From NCBI RefSeq assembly GCF_028682635.1, contig NZ_JANHLK010000029.1, positions 1-64,000 on the forward strand: DNA of 64,000 nt. Direction: 5' to 3'. Positions 8,753-17,113 of this stretch are shown piece by piece (within the stretch, counting starts at the first letter, position 1; each line of letters opens with the position of its first letter). A model generated the notes under the pieces. That model saw nothing but the letters and a program-made list of their open reading frames with translations, ran no database searches and was not told the origin of the DNA. Source of the stretch: Pseudomonas putida. Its GTDB lineage: Bacteria > Pseudomonadota > Gammaproteobacteria > Pseudomonadales > Pseudomonadaceae. The position numbers and the translations under genes were made by a program.

Positions 8753-9104
8753 ATTTGAATATCCAATTGTTAGAAATTGTAAAATTTACGATCATTACCA
8801 GCAGAGAAGACAGTATCTGGGCGGGTAATGCACCTGCCCCCAGCCTCAAAATCACGGCCATGAACAGTGCATTGAAGGCAACACTCAATACACACAAAGC
8901 CGCGTAGTTGACGGGTCGTGCTGCTCTGTTGCGAAAGACCCAGGCCTTGAGGATCCAGTAGTTAACGACAGCGCCCGCTATCGCGCCGATGGTGCTACTG
9001 AGCAACACGCCGAAAACTGGCGCTAGAAGGAGCAAGAGCGCAAAATGCACTGTTGTCGCAGTCAAACCGGATATCAGGTAACGGGGAAACAGTAATGTAT
9101 TCAT
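8730..9104 (-). CDS. gtrA: GtrA-like flippase
   Basis: 124 residues with four predicted transmembrane helices and the GtrA signature (YLISGLTATTVHFALL, VNYWILKAWVFRN). The family is thought to flip bactoprenol-linked sugar to the periplasm. It is the first gene of the leftward cassette and is divergent from the response regulator gene by 104 bases, in which TTCACA repeats are found. Confidence 0.86.
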   Translation of the reverse strand: MNTLLFPRYLISGLTATTVHFALLLLLAPVFGVLLSSTIGAIAGAVVNYWILKAWVFRNRAARPVNYAALCVLSVAFNALFMAVILRLGAGALPAQILSSLLVMIVNFTISNNWIFKYAATRLK

Positions 9105-9126
9105 GCAGTCAACATTACACGGCCCC

Positions 9127-9163
9127 GTGTGAACGGATTATCACATTCACAATCGGTTCACAC
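9127..9163. promoter_or_regulatory. Candidate response-regulator operator between gtrA and the two-component genes
   Basis: Direct repeats TTCACA-N5-TTCACA (9146-9151 and 9157-9162) have the 11-bp step typical of OmpR-family dimers. An 8-bp inverted pair GTGTGAAC / GTTCACAC (9127-9134, 9156-9163) overlaps them. The site is ideally placed to control both divergent units. Confidence 0.45.
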
Positions 9164-9208
9164 TTTACTCAGTACAATGCCTGACAAGCATTAACGCGAG
9201 CATTGTCC

Positions 9209-9889
9209 ATGCATGAAATATTATTGGTTGAAGACGACGTCGCGTTGGCCGGCACACTATGCGACTATCTTTCGGAGTTCGAAATCGATATAGATCATGC
9301 CTACGATGGGCGATCCTGCCTGGAATTGTTGAAGTCCAATAATTACGCCGCCATCATTCTGGATGTCACGATGCCGCGACTGAACGGGTTCGACACCTGC
9401 AGGCGGATCCGGGAACAAGGCAATACCGTGCCCATCATATTCCTGACGGCCCGCGACACCTTGGCTGACAAGCGGGACGGGTTCGAGGCGGGTGCTGACG
9501 ACTATCTGGTGAAGCCATTTGAACCTGAAGAACTCAGGCTCAGGATCAACGCATTATTACGCCGGCAACGACCCCGGCCGCTTTCGACTCCGATAATGTG
9601 CGGGGACCTTGAGTTGACTGAAGCAACGTTCATGGTCAGTCGTGGAGAGCTGCGGACCCAACTTCCCGATATACAGTTTCGAATATTGAAGATGCTTGTC
9701 GAGGCAGCCCCAAGCCCCCTCAGCAGAAGGCAGCTTGAACTCGCTATCTGGCCCGATTCTGATCCACCCGACAGCGATCCACTGCGCACCCACATCTACC
9801 GCCTCAGACGGCTACTCGCCAAGCTGAACCTGGATCACTCACTGGTCACCCTCCACGGAAAAGGATACCGGCTTGCGATCCCCCACTAA
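9209..9889 (+). CDS. OmpR-family response regulator
   Basis: 226 residues. Receiver domain at about 1-115 with acidic pair Asp9/Asp10, phosphoacceptor Asp52 (IILDVTMP), Thr81-type TAR motif (IIFLTARD) and Lys in LVKPF. The C-terminal winged helix (about 130-226) ends with LHGKGYRL. An in-frame TTG at 9203 is possible, but the ATG at 9209 gives the standard receiver start. The sensor kinase gene overlaps its end by 17 bases. Divergence from the gtr cassette suggests control of surface glycan modification; this is inference. Confidence 0.9.
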   Translation: MHEILLVEDDVALAGTLCDYLSEFEIDIDHAYDGRSCLELLKSNNYAAIILDVTMPRLNGFDTCRRIREQGNTVPIIFLTARDTLADKRDGFEAGADDYLVKPFEPEELRLRINALLRRQRPRPLSTPIMCGDLELTEATFMVSRGELRTQLPDIQFRILKMLVEAAPSPLSRRQLELAIWPDSDPPDSDPLRTHIYRLRRLLAKLNLDHSLVTLHGKGYRLAIPH

Positions 9890-11069
9890 TTCCTTTTTTG
9901 TCCGGATCCTCTCCATACTGATCCCCTTTTCTACCCTCGTTGCGATCATTTACAGCGTGTTGATCTGGGCCTCGATCTCGATGACAGAGGACTACATCGT
10001 CAAACATTACCTGAAGCGTGAATTTGAGGCGTTTGAGCGCGAGTACGTGCAAGACGCAAGCGCTACACCGTTACCCAATACAAGTTATCTGCAGACGTTC
10101 TGGGGTGATAGCCTCGAATTGCCAGACTTTGCCAAACCTCTAAGCGAGGGACTGCACGAAATCGGCGATACGCACGTTCTCATCAAAAAAATGCCGGGCA
10201 CAGCCAACAAGATCTACATGATACTTGACGAGTCCAAAATGAGTTCCCTGGACAGCTTTGCGCCAACAACAATCAGTCTGCTCTGGGCACTGGCCGGACT
10301 CATTATAATAGCGGGCGCAGTGGTTGCGATTGTCATGGCGCGAATCATATCCGCGCCGGTTGTGCAGTTAGCCAAGGATCTGTCCCGGCACCCCCTCAAG
10401 ACCAAACAGCTCGAAAGCAATCATCGCAAGGATGAAGTAGGTGTTCTAAGCCGAGTAATCAGTGGAGCACTTGAACGCCTGGAAAACACACTGGATAGAG
10501 AGCAAGCCTTCACCCGACATGTGAGCCATGAGTTAAGAACTCCGCTGAGCATTATCAGAAACTCCCTGGCTGTCATTAAATTGCCCGGCTGCGACGAGAC
10601 GAAAAAGGCGCGCAATCTTCAACGCCTGCAGCAGGCATCAAGAGACATGGAAGATTTGATTGAATTGTTCCTTTGTCTAAGCCGCGAGAAGATCGGTCAA
10701 AAATGCGCCAACATTAATCTACAACAACTGCTGAATGACGCACTGCTGCGACACCAACCGAAAATCGACTCGATGAGTGTCCAGCTTCAGGTAAAACAGG
10801 ACCTGATGATCAGCGCCGACCCAATACTGCTGAAAAGCTTGATTCACAACCTCATCAACAACGCCATCCAGCACGGCGGACAGCGCCTGCTGATCGCCGC
10901 CAACCAGAACAGCCTGGTTATTTCAAATACACTCACTGAAGTTGAATCAGTTGCGGGATATGGATTCGGCCTGGAAATCGTTTCGAGGATATGCCGATAT
11001 GCCGGCTGGAGCTTGCACATACGCTCTACCTCGACAGTTTACTCCGCTAAAATAAGCCAACTTGGCTAG
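9873..11069 (+). CDS. Membrane sensor histidine kinase
   Basis: 398 residues. TM1 at about 10-32, a periplasmic sensor of about 90 residues, TM2 at about 133-155 and a HAMP-like linker. The HisKA motif HVSHELRTPLS contains the phosphorylated His219; the N box is LIHNLINNAIQHGG and the G2-like box is YGFGLEIVSRI. The ATP-binding domain is short, and the usual DxGxG G1 motif is not obvious (NSLVISNT instead), as in a subset of Pseudomonas kinases. The start is TTG at 9873, supported by AAGGA seven bases before it and by the overlap with the regulator gene. The signal is unknown. Confidence 0.87.
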   Translation: MRSPTNSFFVRILSILIPFSTLVAIIYSVLIWASISMTEDYIVKHYLKREFEAFEREYVQDASATPLPNTSYLQTFWGDSLELPDFAKPLSEGLHEIGDTHVLIKKMPGTANKIYMILDESKMSSLDSFAPTTISLLWALAGLIIIAGAVVAIVMARIISAPVVQLAKDLSRHPLKTKQLESNHRKDEVGVLSRVISGALERLENTLDREQAFTRHVSHELRTPLSIIRNSLAVIKLPGCDETKKARNLQRLQQASRDMEDLIELFLCLSREKIGQKCANINLQQLLNDALLRHQPKIDSMSVQLQVKQDLMISADPILLKSLIHNLINNAIQHGGQRLLIAANQNSLVISNTLTEVESVAGYGFGLEIVSRICRYAGWSLHIRSTSTVYSAKISQLG

Positions 11070-11112
11070 CGCAGGATGCTCACCCCCAAAGTTTTGCGCG
11101 AGCCAGGGAAAC

Positions 11113-11208
11113 TGGCGGAAGGTAGCCGGAGTCGAACCTGCCCGGGAACGGATGCCGTCCCCAACCGGGTTTGAAGCCCGGCCGCGCCACCGGGCGCGAT
11201 TACCTTCC
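11113..11208 (-). tRNA. selC: tRNA-Sec (anticodon TCA)
   Basis: A 96-base tRNA with encoded CCA on the minus strand. It has an 8-bp acceptor stem (GGAAGGTA with TACCTTCC), anticodon TCA (plus-strand 11172-11174) in the loop of a GGGCTTCAAACCC-type stem, a long variable arm and a GGTTCGACTCC T-loop region. The unusual length and 8-bp acceptor are diagnostic of bacterial selenocysteine tRNA. It starts seven bases after the selB stop codon, so it is probably processed from the same transcript. Confidence 0.96.
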
Positions 11209-11214
11209 AAAAAA

Positions 11215-13122
11215 TCAATGATCCGTGGACCGGGCCAGGGCATTGTCCGGGCGGATGTGGCGCCTTTCGCCAAACCGCCGGGTCAGCCCGAGCCGATCGA
11301 AATATTCGAGAATCTGGATGCTGCGCTTGCGCCCCAGTCCCACCGCATCGCGAAACGCCGACACCTGGATCACCGGGTCAGCCTCGGCCAGTTGCATCAG
11401 CATAGCCGCCAATCGCCGGATCACCGCATCGGTGTAAAACAGGTCGCGGACCACTTGATGCAGCAGCCCCAGCCGGGCCATCTTGCGCAACAGCAAGCGC
11501 ACGGTGGCCTCATCATGACCCAGTTCGCGCACCCACGGCGAATTGAACCCGGCGGCGTCGAACCGCGGCTGCAACTGTTGCCAAAGGGCTTCGTCCTCTT
11601 CACTCAAACGCACTTGATGACTGGGCAGATGCAGCCATGGCCCGCTGGTGGTGATGACCCCATCGGCCAGTAATTCGTCGAGCAAACTGATGAAGGACGG
11701 GCGATCGAGTGCCGTGCCGCTGAATCGACGCAGGCGATCGCGGTCCGGCCCCATCTGGTCCGGCTCCAATTGGTGAAAGCGCGCCAGATGCTCCAACACA
11801 TCCGCTTTCAAGGCCTGCCAGCGACCGGCGCTGAACAACAGCGGACCCTGCCGGGTTTCGATCAGGCGCACGTCATCCGGCAACACCCAGTTTGCCCGCG
11901 GATGGTTGAACTGGCGTTCCAGGCGTTGCAGGTCAAGCCCGCTGTCACTGTTGGCCAGCAGTGTCGGCATGACGGCTTCCAGGCCAGTGCTCGCCCGCAA
12001 CGCCTGTAGCTGCGCCAGTCGCTCGGGACTGCGCCGGTGTCGGCTCGGTGCGAACGGATCGAGCACGCGACCGCCGCCCAGGGTCCGTTGCGCGCTCTGG
12101 TCACGCAGGATCAGCGGATCGCCCTTCACGGCCTGCACCGGCGCATTGAGCAGGATCTGCGCGAACATCCGCTCACCCGGCGCCAGGCTGGAGCCCTCCA
12201 GCAGGGCCACGCGCCCGGTCACGTCTTGAGTGCCGATATGCACATGCACCGGTTGAAAATGCTCGAAGGCGCGAGGCTCCCCGGGCAACAACCGCAGGTC
12301 GATATCCAGGCGCTGGGTCGGTGCGTACAGCCACTGCGTCGACAGCCACTGGCCGCGATGAATCTGCTCCAGCGCCAGGCGATCCGCGCTCAGGTTCAAG
12401 GCAACGCGCTGTCCTGCGGTCGCACGTTCGGCGGCTTGATTCTGCGCATGCAGGCCACGCACCCGCACGGGTTTGCCGAGGGGACCGAGCAACAGCGTAT
12501 CGCCCACCGCCACCTCGCCGGACAGCGCCGTGCCGGTGACCACGATCCCGGCGCCTGCGACGCTGAATGCCCGATCGATCGCCAGGCGAAAGCCACCAGC
12601 GAGGCTGCGTTGCCGCACTTCACGCTGGGCATCGAGCAACGCCTGGCGCAGGGTGTCGATGCCCTGCCCGGTCACGCTCGACAGCGTGATCAACGGGGCA
12701 ATGGCATAGGGCCCGGGCGCCAACAAGGATTGGATTTGCTCGCGCACCTCTTGCACCCGGGAGGATTCGACCCGGTCGCATTTGCTGATCGCCACGAGTG
12801 CGCGGGGAATGCCCAACAGTTCGACGATGGCCAGGTGTTCCCGGGTCTGCGGCATCACGCCGTCGTCGGCGGCTACCACCAGCAACACCAGGTCGATGCC
12901 CTGTGCGCCGGCGAGCATGTTGTGGGTGAAGCGTTCATGCCCGGGTACGTCGATAAAACCGGTGAGGGCCGCGCCCGGCTCGAGGGCGGCGTAAAGGTAG
13001 CCGAGGTCGATGGTCATGCCGCGTTCGCGCTCTTCGCGGCGTCGATCACCGGCCTGCCCGGTCAGTGCCTCGAGCAATGCGGTCTTGCCATGGTCGATGT
13101 GCCCGGCAGTGCCGACGATCAT
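11215..13122 (-). CDS. selB: Selenocysteine-specific translation elongation factor SelB
   Basis: 635 residues. The N-terminal EF-Tu-like GTPase domain has GTAGHIDHGKT (P loop, about 4-14), DVPGHE (G3) and SKCD (G4). Domains II and III follow. The C-terminal half (about 370-635) contains the winged-helix repeats that bind the SECIS RNA hairpin. SelB delivers Sec-tRNA-Sec to ribosomes paused at the UGA codon of fdoG. The ATG lies one base after the selA stop, so translation is coupled. Length is normal for the family. Confidence 0.95.
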   Translation of the reverse strand: MIVGTAGHIDHGKTALLEALTGQAGDRRREERERGMTIDLGYLYAALEPGAALTGFIDVPGHERFTHNMLAGAQGIDLVLLVVAADDGVMPQTREHLAIVELLGIPRALVAISKCDRVESSRVQEVREQIQSLLAPGPYAIAPLITLSSVTGQGIDTLRQALLDAQREVRQRSLAGGFRLAIDRAFSVAGAGIVVTGTALSGEVAVGDTLLLGPLGKPVRVRGLHAQNQAAERATAGQRVALNLSADRLALEQIHRGQWLSTQWLYAPTQRLDIDLRLLPGEPRAFEHFQPVHVHIGTQDVTGRVALLEGSSLAPGERMFAQILLNAPVQAVKGDPLILRDQSAQRTLGGGRVLDPFAPSRHRRSPERLAQLQALRASTGLEAVMPTLLANSDSGLDLQRLERQFNHPRANWVLPDDVRLIETRQGPLLFSAGRWQALKADVLEHLARFHQLEPDQMGPDRDRLRRFSGTALDRPSFISLLDELLADGVITTSGPWLHLPSHQVRLSEEDEALWQQLQPRFDAAGFNSPWVRELGHDEATVRLLLRKMARLGLLHQVVRDLFYTDAVIRRLAAMLMQLAEADPVIQVSAFRDAVGLGRKRSIQILEYFDRLGLTRRFGERRHIRPDNALARSTDH

Positions 13123-13123
13123 C

Positions 13124-14542
13124 TCAGGTCACCTGCAATTGATCGAGTTGCGCCAGCCAGGCCGGTTCGTCGTCCAGTTGCCGCAGGTCCAGCCACAAGG
13201 CATCGTCGTCGATGCGCCCGAGCACCGGGATCGGCAAGGCGCGCAGCGCTTCTTCGAGCCCAAGCAGGCTTCGCCCGCGCAGACGTTTGGAGGTAAGCGG
13301 TCGCAGGCACAGCGCGGCACTGGGCAAGCGCGCCACCGGTTGGCTGCCGCTGCCGATCATGCCCAGCGCCGGCACTGCGCTGACACTCCAATGAGCGCCC
13401 AACACCCGTGCCAATGACGGCTGCAGACGTTCAGCCTGAACGAGGATGTCGGCCTGCGCACGCGTCAGCAGGCGCAGGCTCGGCAGGCGCTCAGCCAATC
13501 GATCAGGGTTGCGGTACAGCCCCAACACCGCTTCGAGCGCTGCCAGAGTCAGCTTATCGACCCGCAACGCACGTTTGAGCGGGTTTTTCTTGATCCGCGT
13601 GATCAACGCCTTGCGCCCGACAATCAACCCGGCTTGCGGGCCACCGAGCAACTTGTCGCCGCTGAAGGTGACGATGTCCGCGCCATCGAGCAGGGCCTGG
13701 CGCACCGTCGGTTCGGCCGGCAAGCCCCAACGGGTCAGGTCCAGCAGACTGCCGCTGCCGAGGTCTTCGAGCAGCGGCAAGCCATGTTGGTGCGCCAGTT
13801 GCGCCAGCTCGGCGGTCGGCACCCGGGTGGTGAAACCCTCGATGCTGTAGTTGCTCGCATGCACCCGCATGATCAAGCCGCTGCGCGGGCCGATGGCGGC
13901 TTCGTAGTCACGGGCGTGGGTGCGGTTGGTGGTGCCGACCTCGACCAGTTTCACTCCGGCCCGCGCCATGATGTCGGGGATGCGAAAGGCGCCGCCGATT
14001 TCGATCAGTTCGCCCCGGGAGATGATTCCTTCCTTGCGAACGCCCAGGCTGTTGAGGGTCAGCAGCACCGCGGCGGCATTGTTGTTGACCACGGTCACCG
14101 CTTCGGCGCCGGTCAGCTCGCGGATCAGGCCCTCGATCAGGTCGTCGCGGTCGCCGCGCTTGCCGCTGTCCAGGTCGAATTCCAGGTTCAACGGATAGCG
14201 CGCGGCCATTCGCACGGCGTCGATGGCTTCCTCCGGCAACAAGGCGCGGCCCAGGTTGGTGTGCAGGACCGTGCCGGTGAGGTTGAACACCCGGCGCACG
14301 TGGCTGCGGTGCTGGCTGGCCAGACGCTCGCCCGCCCTGCCCGCCAGCACGTGCGGGGTAAGTTCGACCTCGTTGAGAAGTCCTGCCAGGACCGGTTCGC
14401 GCAAGTCATCGAGCAACTGGCGCAGGCTGGCGAGCAAGGCGTCGCGCCCATAACGTTCGGCCAGCGGCTGGCAGGCCGGATGGCGTAGCAGGCTGTCGAT
14501 CGAAGGCAGTCGCAAGGCTTGGCTGGCAGATCGGGCTGACAT
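13124..14542 (-). CDS. selA: L-seryl-tRNA(Sec) selenium transferase
   Basis: 472-residue PLP enzyme that converts Ser-tRNA-Sec to Sec-tRNA-Sec using selenophosphate. The PLP lysine lies in SGDKLLGGPQAGLI; the N-terminal tRNA-binding region is LPSIDSLLRHP, followed by HTNLGRALLPEEA. I chose the ATG at 14542 because GGAG lies six bases before it; an in-frame TTG at 14557 lies within that binding site region. Selenophosphate synthetase (selD) is not in this window and must be elsewhere. Confidence 0.95.
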   Translation of the reverse strand: MSARSASQALRLPSIDSLLRHPACQPLAERYGRDALLASLRQLLDDLREPVLAGLLNEVELTPHVLAGRAGERLASQHRSHVRRVFNLTGTVLHTNLGRALLPEEAIDAVRMAARYPLNLEFDLDSGKRGDRDDLIEGLIRELTGAEAVTVVNNNAAAVLLTLNSLGVRKEGIISRGELIEIGGAFRIPDIMARAGVKLVEVGTTNRTHARDYEAAIGPRSGLIMRVHASNYSIEGFTTRVPTAELAQLAHQHGLPLLEDLGSGSLLDLTRWGLPAEPTVRQALLDGADIVTFSGDKLLGGPQAGLIVGRKALITRIKKNPLKRALRVDKLTLAALEAVLGLYRNPDRLAERLPSLRLLTRAQADILVQAERLQPSLARVLGAHWSVSAVPALGMIGSGSQPVARLPSAALCLRPLTSKRLRGRSLLGLEEALRALPIPVLGRIDDDALWLDLRQLDDEPAWLAQLDQLQVT

Positions 14543-14587
14543 CAGGCGCTCCGGCAAAGGTTGACCGCCTGAGTGTAGACGCTCGCT

Positions 14588-15514
14588 TCAGTCGCCCCCG
14601 GGGGCCAGCAACAGATTGGGCGCAGGACGCACAAAGCCCTCCTGCTCCAGGCGCATGTCGAGGATCAGGCTGCTCAGGTCGGCGGACAAGGCTTCGGCTT
14701 CGGCGTCGCATTCGAGATAAAGCTGCTTGAGATAACTGTGGCAACCAGGGCAGGTTTCCGCGCGCAGCGGCGCCTTGTCCGCGGCGTGGCGGTCGCTGTC
14801 GAGGCTCACGTATTGCAAGCCTTTGCTCTGCTCGCAATACACGCACTTGACCCGCACCACATGCCATTCGCAGGCACACAGCGAGCACACCAGGTAGCGC
14901 AAGCCGTTGTATTTGCCGCGATGGCGGATCACCCCGGCCATGGCCGGTGAACCGCAAGCCGGGCATTGGTTGAGGCTGTTGCCGGGTTTCAACGTGAGGT
15001 CCTTTGTGCTCAGCAACCAATGGCTCCAGGCAACTTGCAAGGCCGCCCCCAGAAATGGCACCAGCGCCGCCGGCAGCAAGGCGAACTGCCCGCTGACCAG
15101 GGCAATGGCCCACGCCTTGAGTTGCCCGACGCTGGCCTCACGCAAGGTCGCCACGGCGTTTTCCACCGCCGGCTGTGGCGGTGGCTGATAGTGCTGCAAC
15201 AGCCCCTGCAGATACGCCAGCCACGCGTCCTCGCGCACCAGGCTGTCGGCGGCAAACGGCGGCAGGCCATGCTCCAGGCACAGGCGGATGCGTTGCGGGT
15301 CCGGCACTGCCGCCGCGGGTGGATCGTCCATCAGCTGCTGCTGTACGTTGCACAACCCCGCAACCAGGCGCAGGTAATCGGCCAGCGGATGCCCTTCGGC
15401 AAGGCGCTCCAGGCGCAGCGCGCGCAAGGCGAACAGGTTTTGCGGTGGAAGGTGCAGAAACGGCGGCGATGTCGCCGCCGCTTCGATCTGTCCCGGCTCC
15501 AGGATGGTGGCCAA
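14588..15514 (-). CDS. fdhE: Formate dehydrogenase accessory protein FdhE
   Basis: 308 residues. The C-terminal two thirds carry the rubredoxin-like CxxC pairs (CPACGSP, CSLCACEW, CVYCEQ, CPGCHSY) that bind iron in FdhE. The protein is needed for maturation or assembly of the respiratory formate dehydrogenase. The start is a TTG at 15514, supported by AAGGA seven bases upstream and by its position four bases after the fdoI stop. An upstream in-frame ATG at 15568 would lie inside fdoI. The gene is fifth from last in the fdo-sel operon and links enzyme genes to sel genes. Confidence 0.92.
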   Translation of the reverse strand: MATILEPGQIEAAATSPPFLHLPPQNLFALRALRLERLAEGHPLADYLRLVAGLCNVQQQLMDDPPAAAVPDPQRIRLCLEHGLPPFAADSLVREDAWLAYLQGLLQHYQPPPQPAVENAVATLREASVGQLKAWAIALVSGQFALLPAALVPFLGAALQVAWSHWLLSTKDLTLKPGNSLNQCPACGSPAMAGVIRHRGKYNGLRYLVCSLCACEWHVVRVKCVYCEQSKGLQYVSLDSDRHAADKAPLRAETCPGCHSYLKQLYLECDAEAEALSADLSSLILDMRLEQEGFVRPAPNLLLAPGGD

Positions 15515-15518
15515 ATCG

Positions 15519-16181
15519 TTATCCTTTTTTGCCCAGCGGTGGGTCGGGACGCGGACGCTCGTCGTCACGGGTCACTTCGCGGTACCAGAGTTCGTGATGT
15601 TTCCTGGCCCAGGCGCGGCTGACCCAGCCATGCAGCATGGCGTTGACCGAGCCCTTGATCCAGATGCCGGCGTAGATGTGCACGATGATGCAGAGGATCA
15701 GCACGAAACCGGCCAACGCGTGCAGCAGCATCGCCCAGCGAATCGTGGTGATGCCGAAGTACTCGCTGAAATACGCGCGCCAGATCACCAGACCGGTGAA
15801 CAGCAGTCCCAACATGCACAGCAGTAAAGTCCAGAACAGCAGCTTCTGCCCGGGGTTGTACTTGCCGATGGGGGGCACGCCCTCCTCTTCGTTTTTCATC
15901 ACCCGGTCGATGCGCCGCAGCCACAGGCGATCGTTGTCGATGAAGTAGTTGGCGCGCCAGAACTGCACCACCAACCCGAGGAACAACACGAACATCACCA
16001 CGCCCATGAACGGGTGCAGGATGCGCGTCCAGGGCCCGCCACCGAACAGGTGGCTCAGCCAGAACAGCGCCGGATGAAACAGCGCCAGCCCGGACAGCCC
16101 CGCCATGAAAAACAGGATCGCCACCAGCCAGTGGTTGGTGCGCTGGTTGGCGGTATAGCGCAGGATCTGTTTGCGGATCAT
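15519..16181 (-). CDS. fdoI: Formate dehydrogenase-O cytochrome b556 (gamma) subunit
   Basis: 220 residues with four transmembrane helices and the haem-ligand histidines typical of the family (NQRTNHWLV near the N terminus, MLLHALAG and IIVHIYAG in the C-terminal half). It anchors the complex in the inner membrane and passes electrons from FdoH to quinone. It overlaps fdoH by four bases (ATGA). Confidence 0.94.
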   Translation of the reverse strand: MIRKQILRYTANQRTNHWLVAILFFMAGLSGLALFHPALFWLSHLFGGGPWTRILHPFMGVVMFVLFLGLVVQFWRANYFIDNDRLWLRRIDRVMKNEEEGVPPIGKYNPGQKLLFWTLLLCMLGLLFTGLVIWRAYFSEYFGITTIRWAMLLHALAGFVLILCIIVHIYAGIWIKGSVNAMLHGWVSRAWARKHHELWYREVTRDDERPRPDPPLGKKG

Positions 16182-17113
16182 GGCCTGTCCTCCCGCTTCG
16201 GATCATAGGTGTGCACCGTCGGATCGACTTCATGTACGGCAGGATCGATGGGCGGCGGCAGCTCATCCTCCTCGACCACCTGCGGGCCGACGCGCACGTA
16301 GTGGAAAAATCCAGCCAGTACCGCCAGTCCCATGGCCAACAGGCCCAGGGGTTTGCTCACACCTTTCCACAGATCGACCAACGGGCTGATCACCGGATCG
16401 CTCGGCAGGCCGGCGTACAGCTTCGGCGTATCGGCGTGGTGCAACACATACATCACGTGAGTGCCGCCGACACCGGCAGGGTCGTACAGCCCGGCGTTGT
16501 CGAAGCCGCGACTCTTGAGGTCGACGATGCGTTCGGCGGCGTGTTCCTTCATGTCCTGCTTGGAGCCGAACACGATGGCGCCGGTCGGACAGGTTTTCAC
16601 GCAGGCCGGCTCCAGCCCCACCGCCACCCGATCCGAGCACAGGGTGCATTTGTAGGCCTTGTGGTCCTTTTGCGAGATGCGCGGAATGTTGAACGGGCAA
16701 CCGGTGATGCAGTAGCCGCAGCCGATGCAGTGATCCTGGTTGAAATCGACGATGCCGTTGGCGTGTTTGATGATCGCCCCGGGACTGGGGCACGCGGCCA
16801 GGCAACCGGGTTCGGCGCAGTGCATGCAGCCGTCCTTGCGGATCAGCCATTCGAGGTTGCCGGCGTCGGTTTCGTGCTCGGTGAAACGCATCAGGGTCCA
16901 GGTTTCTGCAGTCAGGTCCTGGGGGTTGTCGTAGGTGCCGAGGTTGTGGCCGACCTCGTCGCGCAGCTCGTTCCATTCCGAGCAGGCGACCTGGCAGGCC
17001 TTGCAGCCAATGCACTTGGTGGTGTCGATCAGCTTGGCGACTTCCTCCTGGTCGCGTACCGATGGGGGCACGGTGGTGGTGGCCGAGCGGGCAATGATGT
17101 CTTGGCTGGCCAT
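16178..17113 (-). CDS. fdoH: Formate dehydrogenase-O iron-sulfur (beta) subunit
   Basis: 311 residues with four ferredoxin-type cysteine clusters, for example CIGCKACQVACSEW, CMHCAEPGCLAACP, CIGCGYCITGCP and CTLCSDRVAVGLEPACVKTCP. A single C-terminal transmembrane helix (about 255-275) docks it to the membrane. It transfers electrons from the selenoprotein FdoG to FdoI. Its ATG abuts the fdoG stop codon. Confidence 0.95.
   Translation of the reverse strand: MASQDIIARSATTTVPPSVRDQEEVAKLIDTTKCIGCKACQVACSEWNELRDEVGHNLGTYDNPQDLTAETWTLMRFTEHETDAGNLEWLIRKDGCMHCAEPGCLAACPSPGAIIKHANGIVDFNQDHCIGCGYCITGCPFNIPRISQKDHKAYKCTLCSDRVAVGLEPACVKTCPTGAIVFGSKQDMKEHAAERIVDLKSRGFDNAGLYDPAGVGGTHVMYVLHHADTPKLYAGLPSDPVISPLVDLWKGVSKPLGLLAMGLAVLAGFFHYVRVGPQVVEEDELPPPIDPAVHEVDPTVHTYDPKREDRP

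Noticed and set aside
11062..11673. Plus-strand 203-codon open frame over the tRNA and selB end
   Set aside because: It overlaps tRNA-Sec and lies opposite a well-supported selB; codon content is a shadow.
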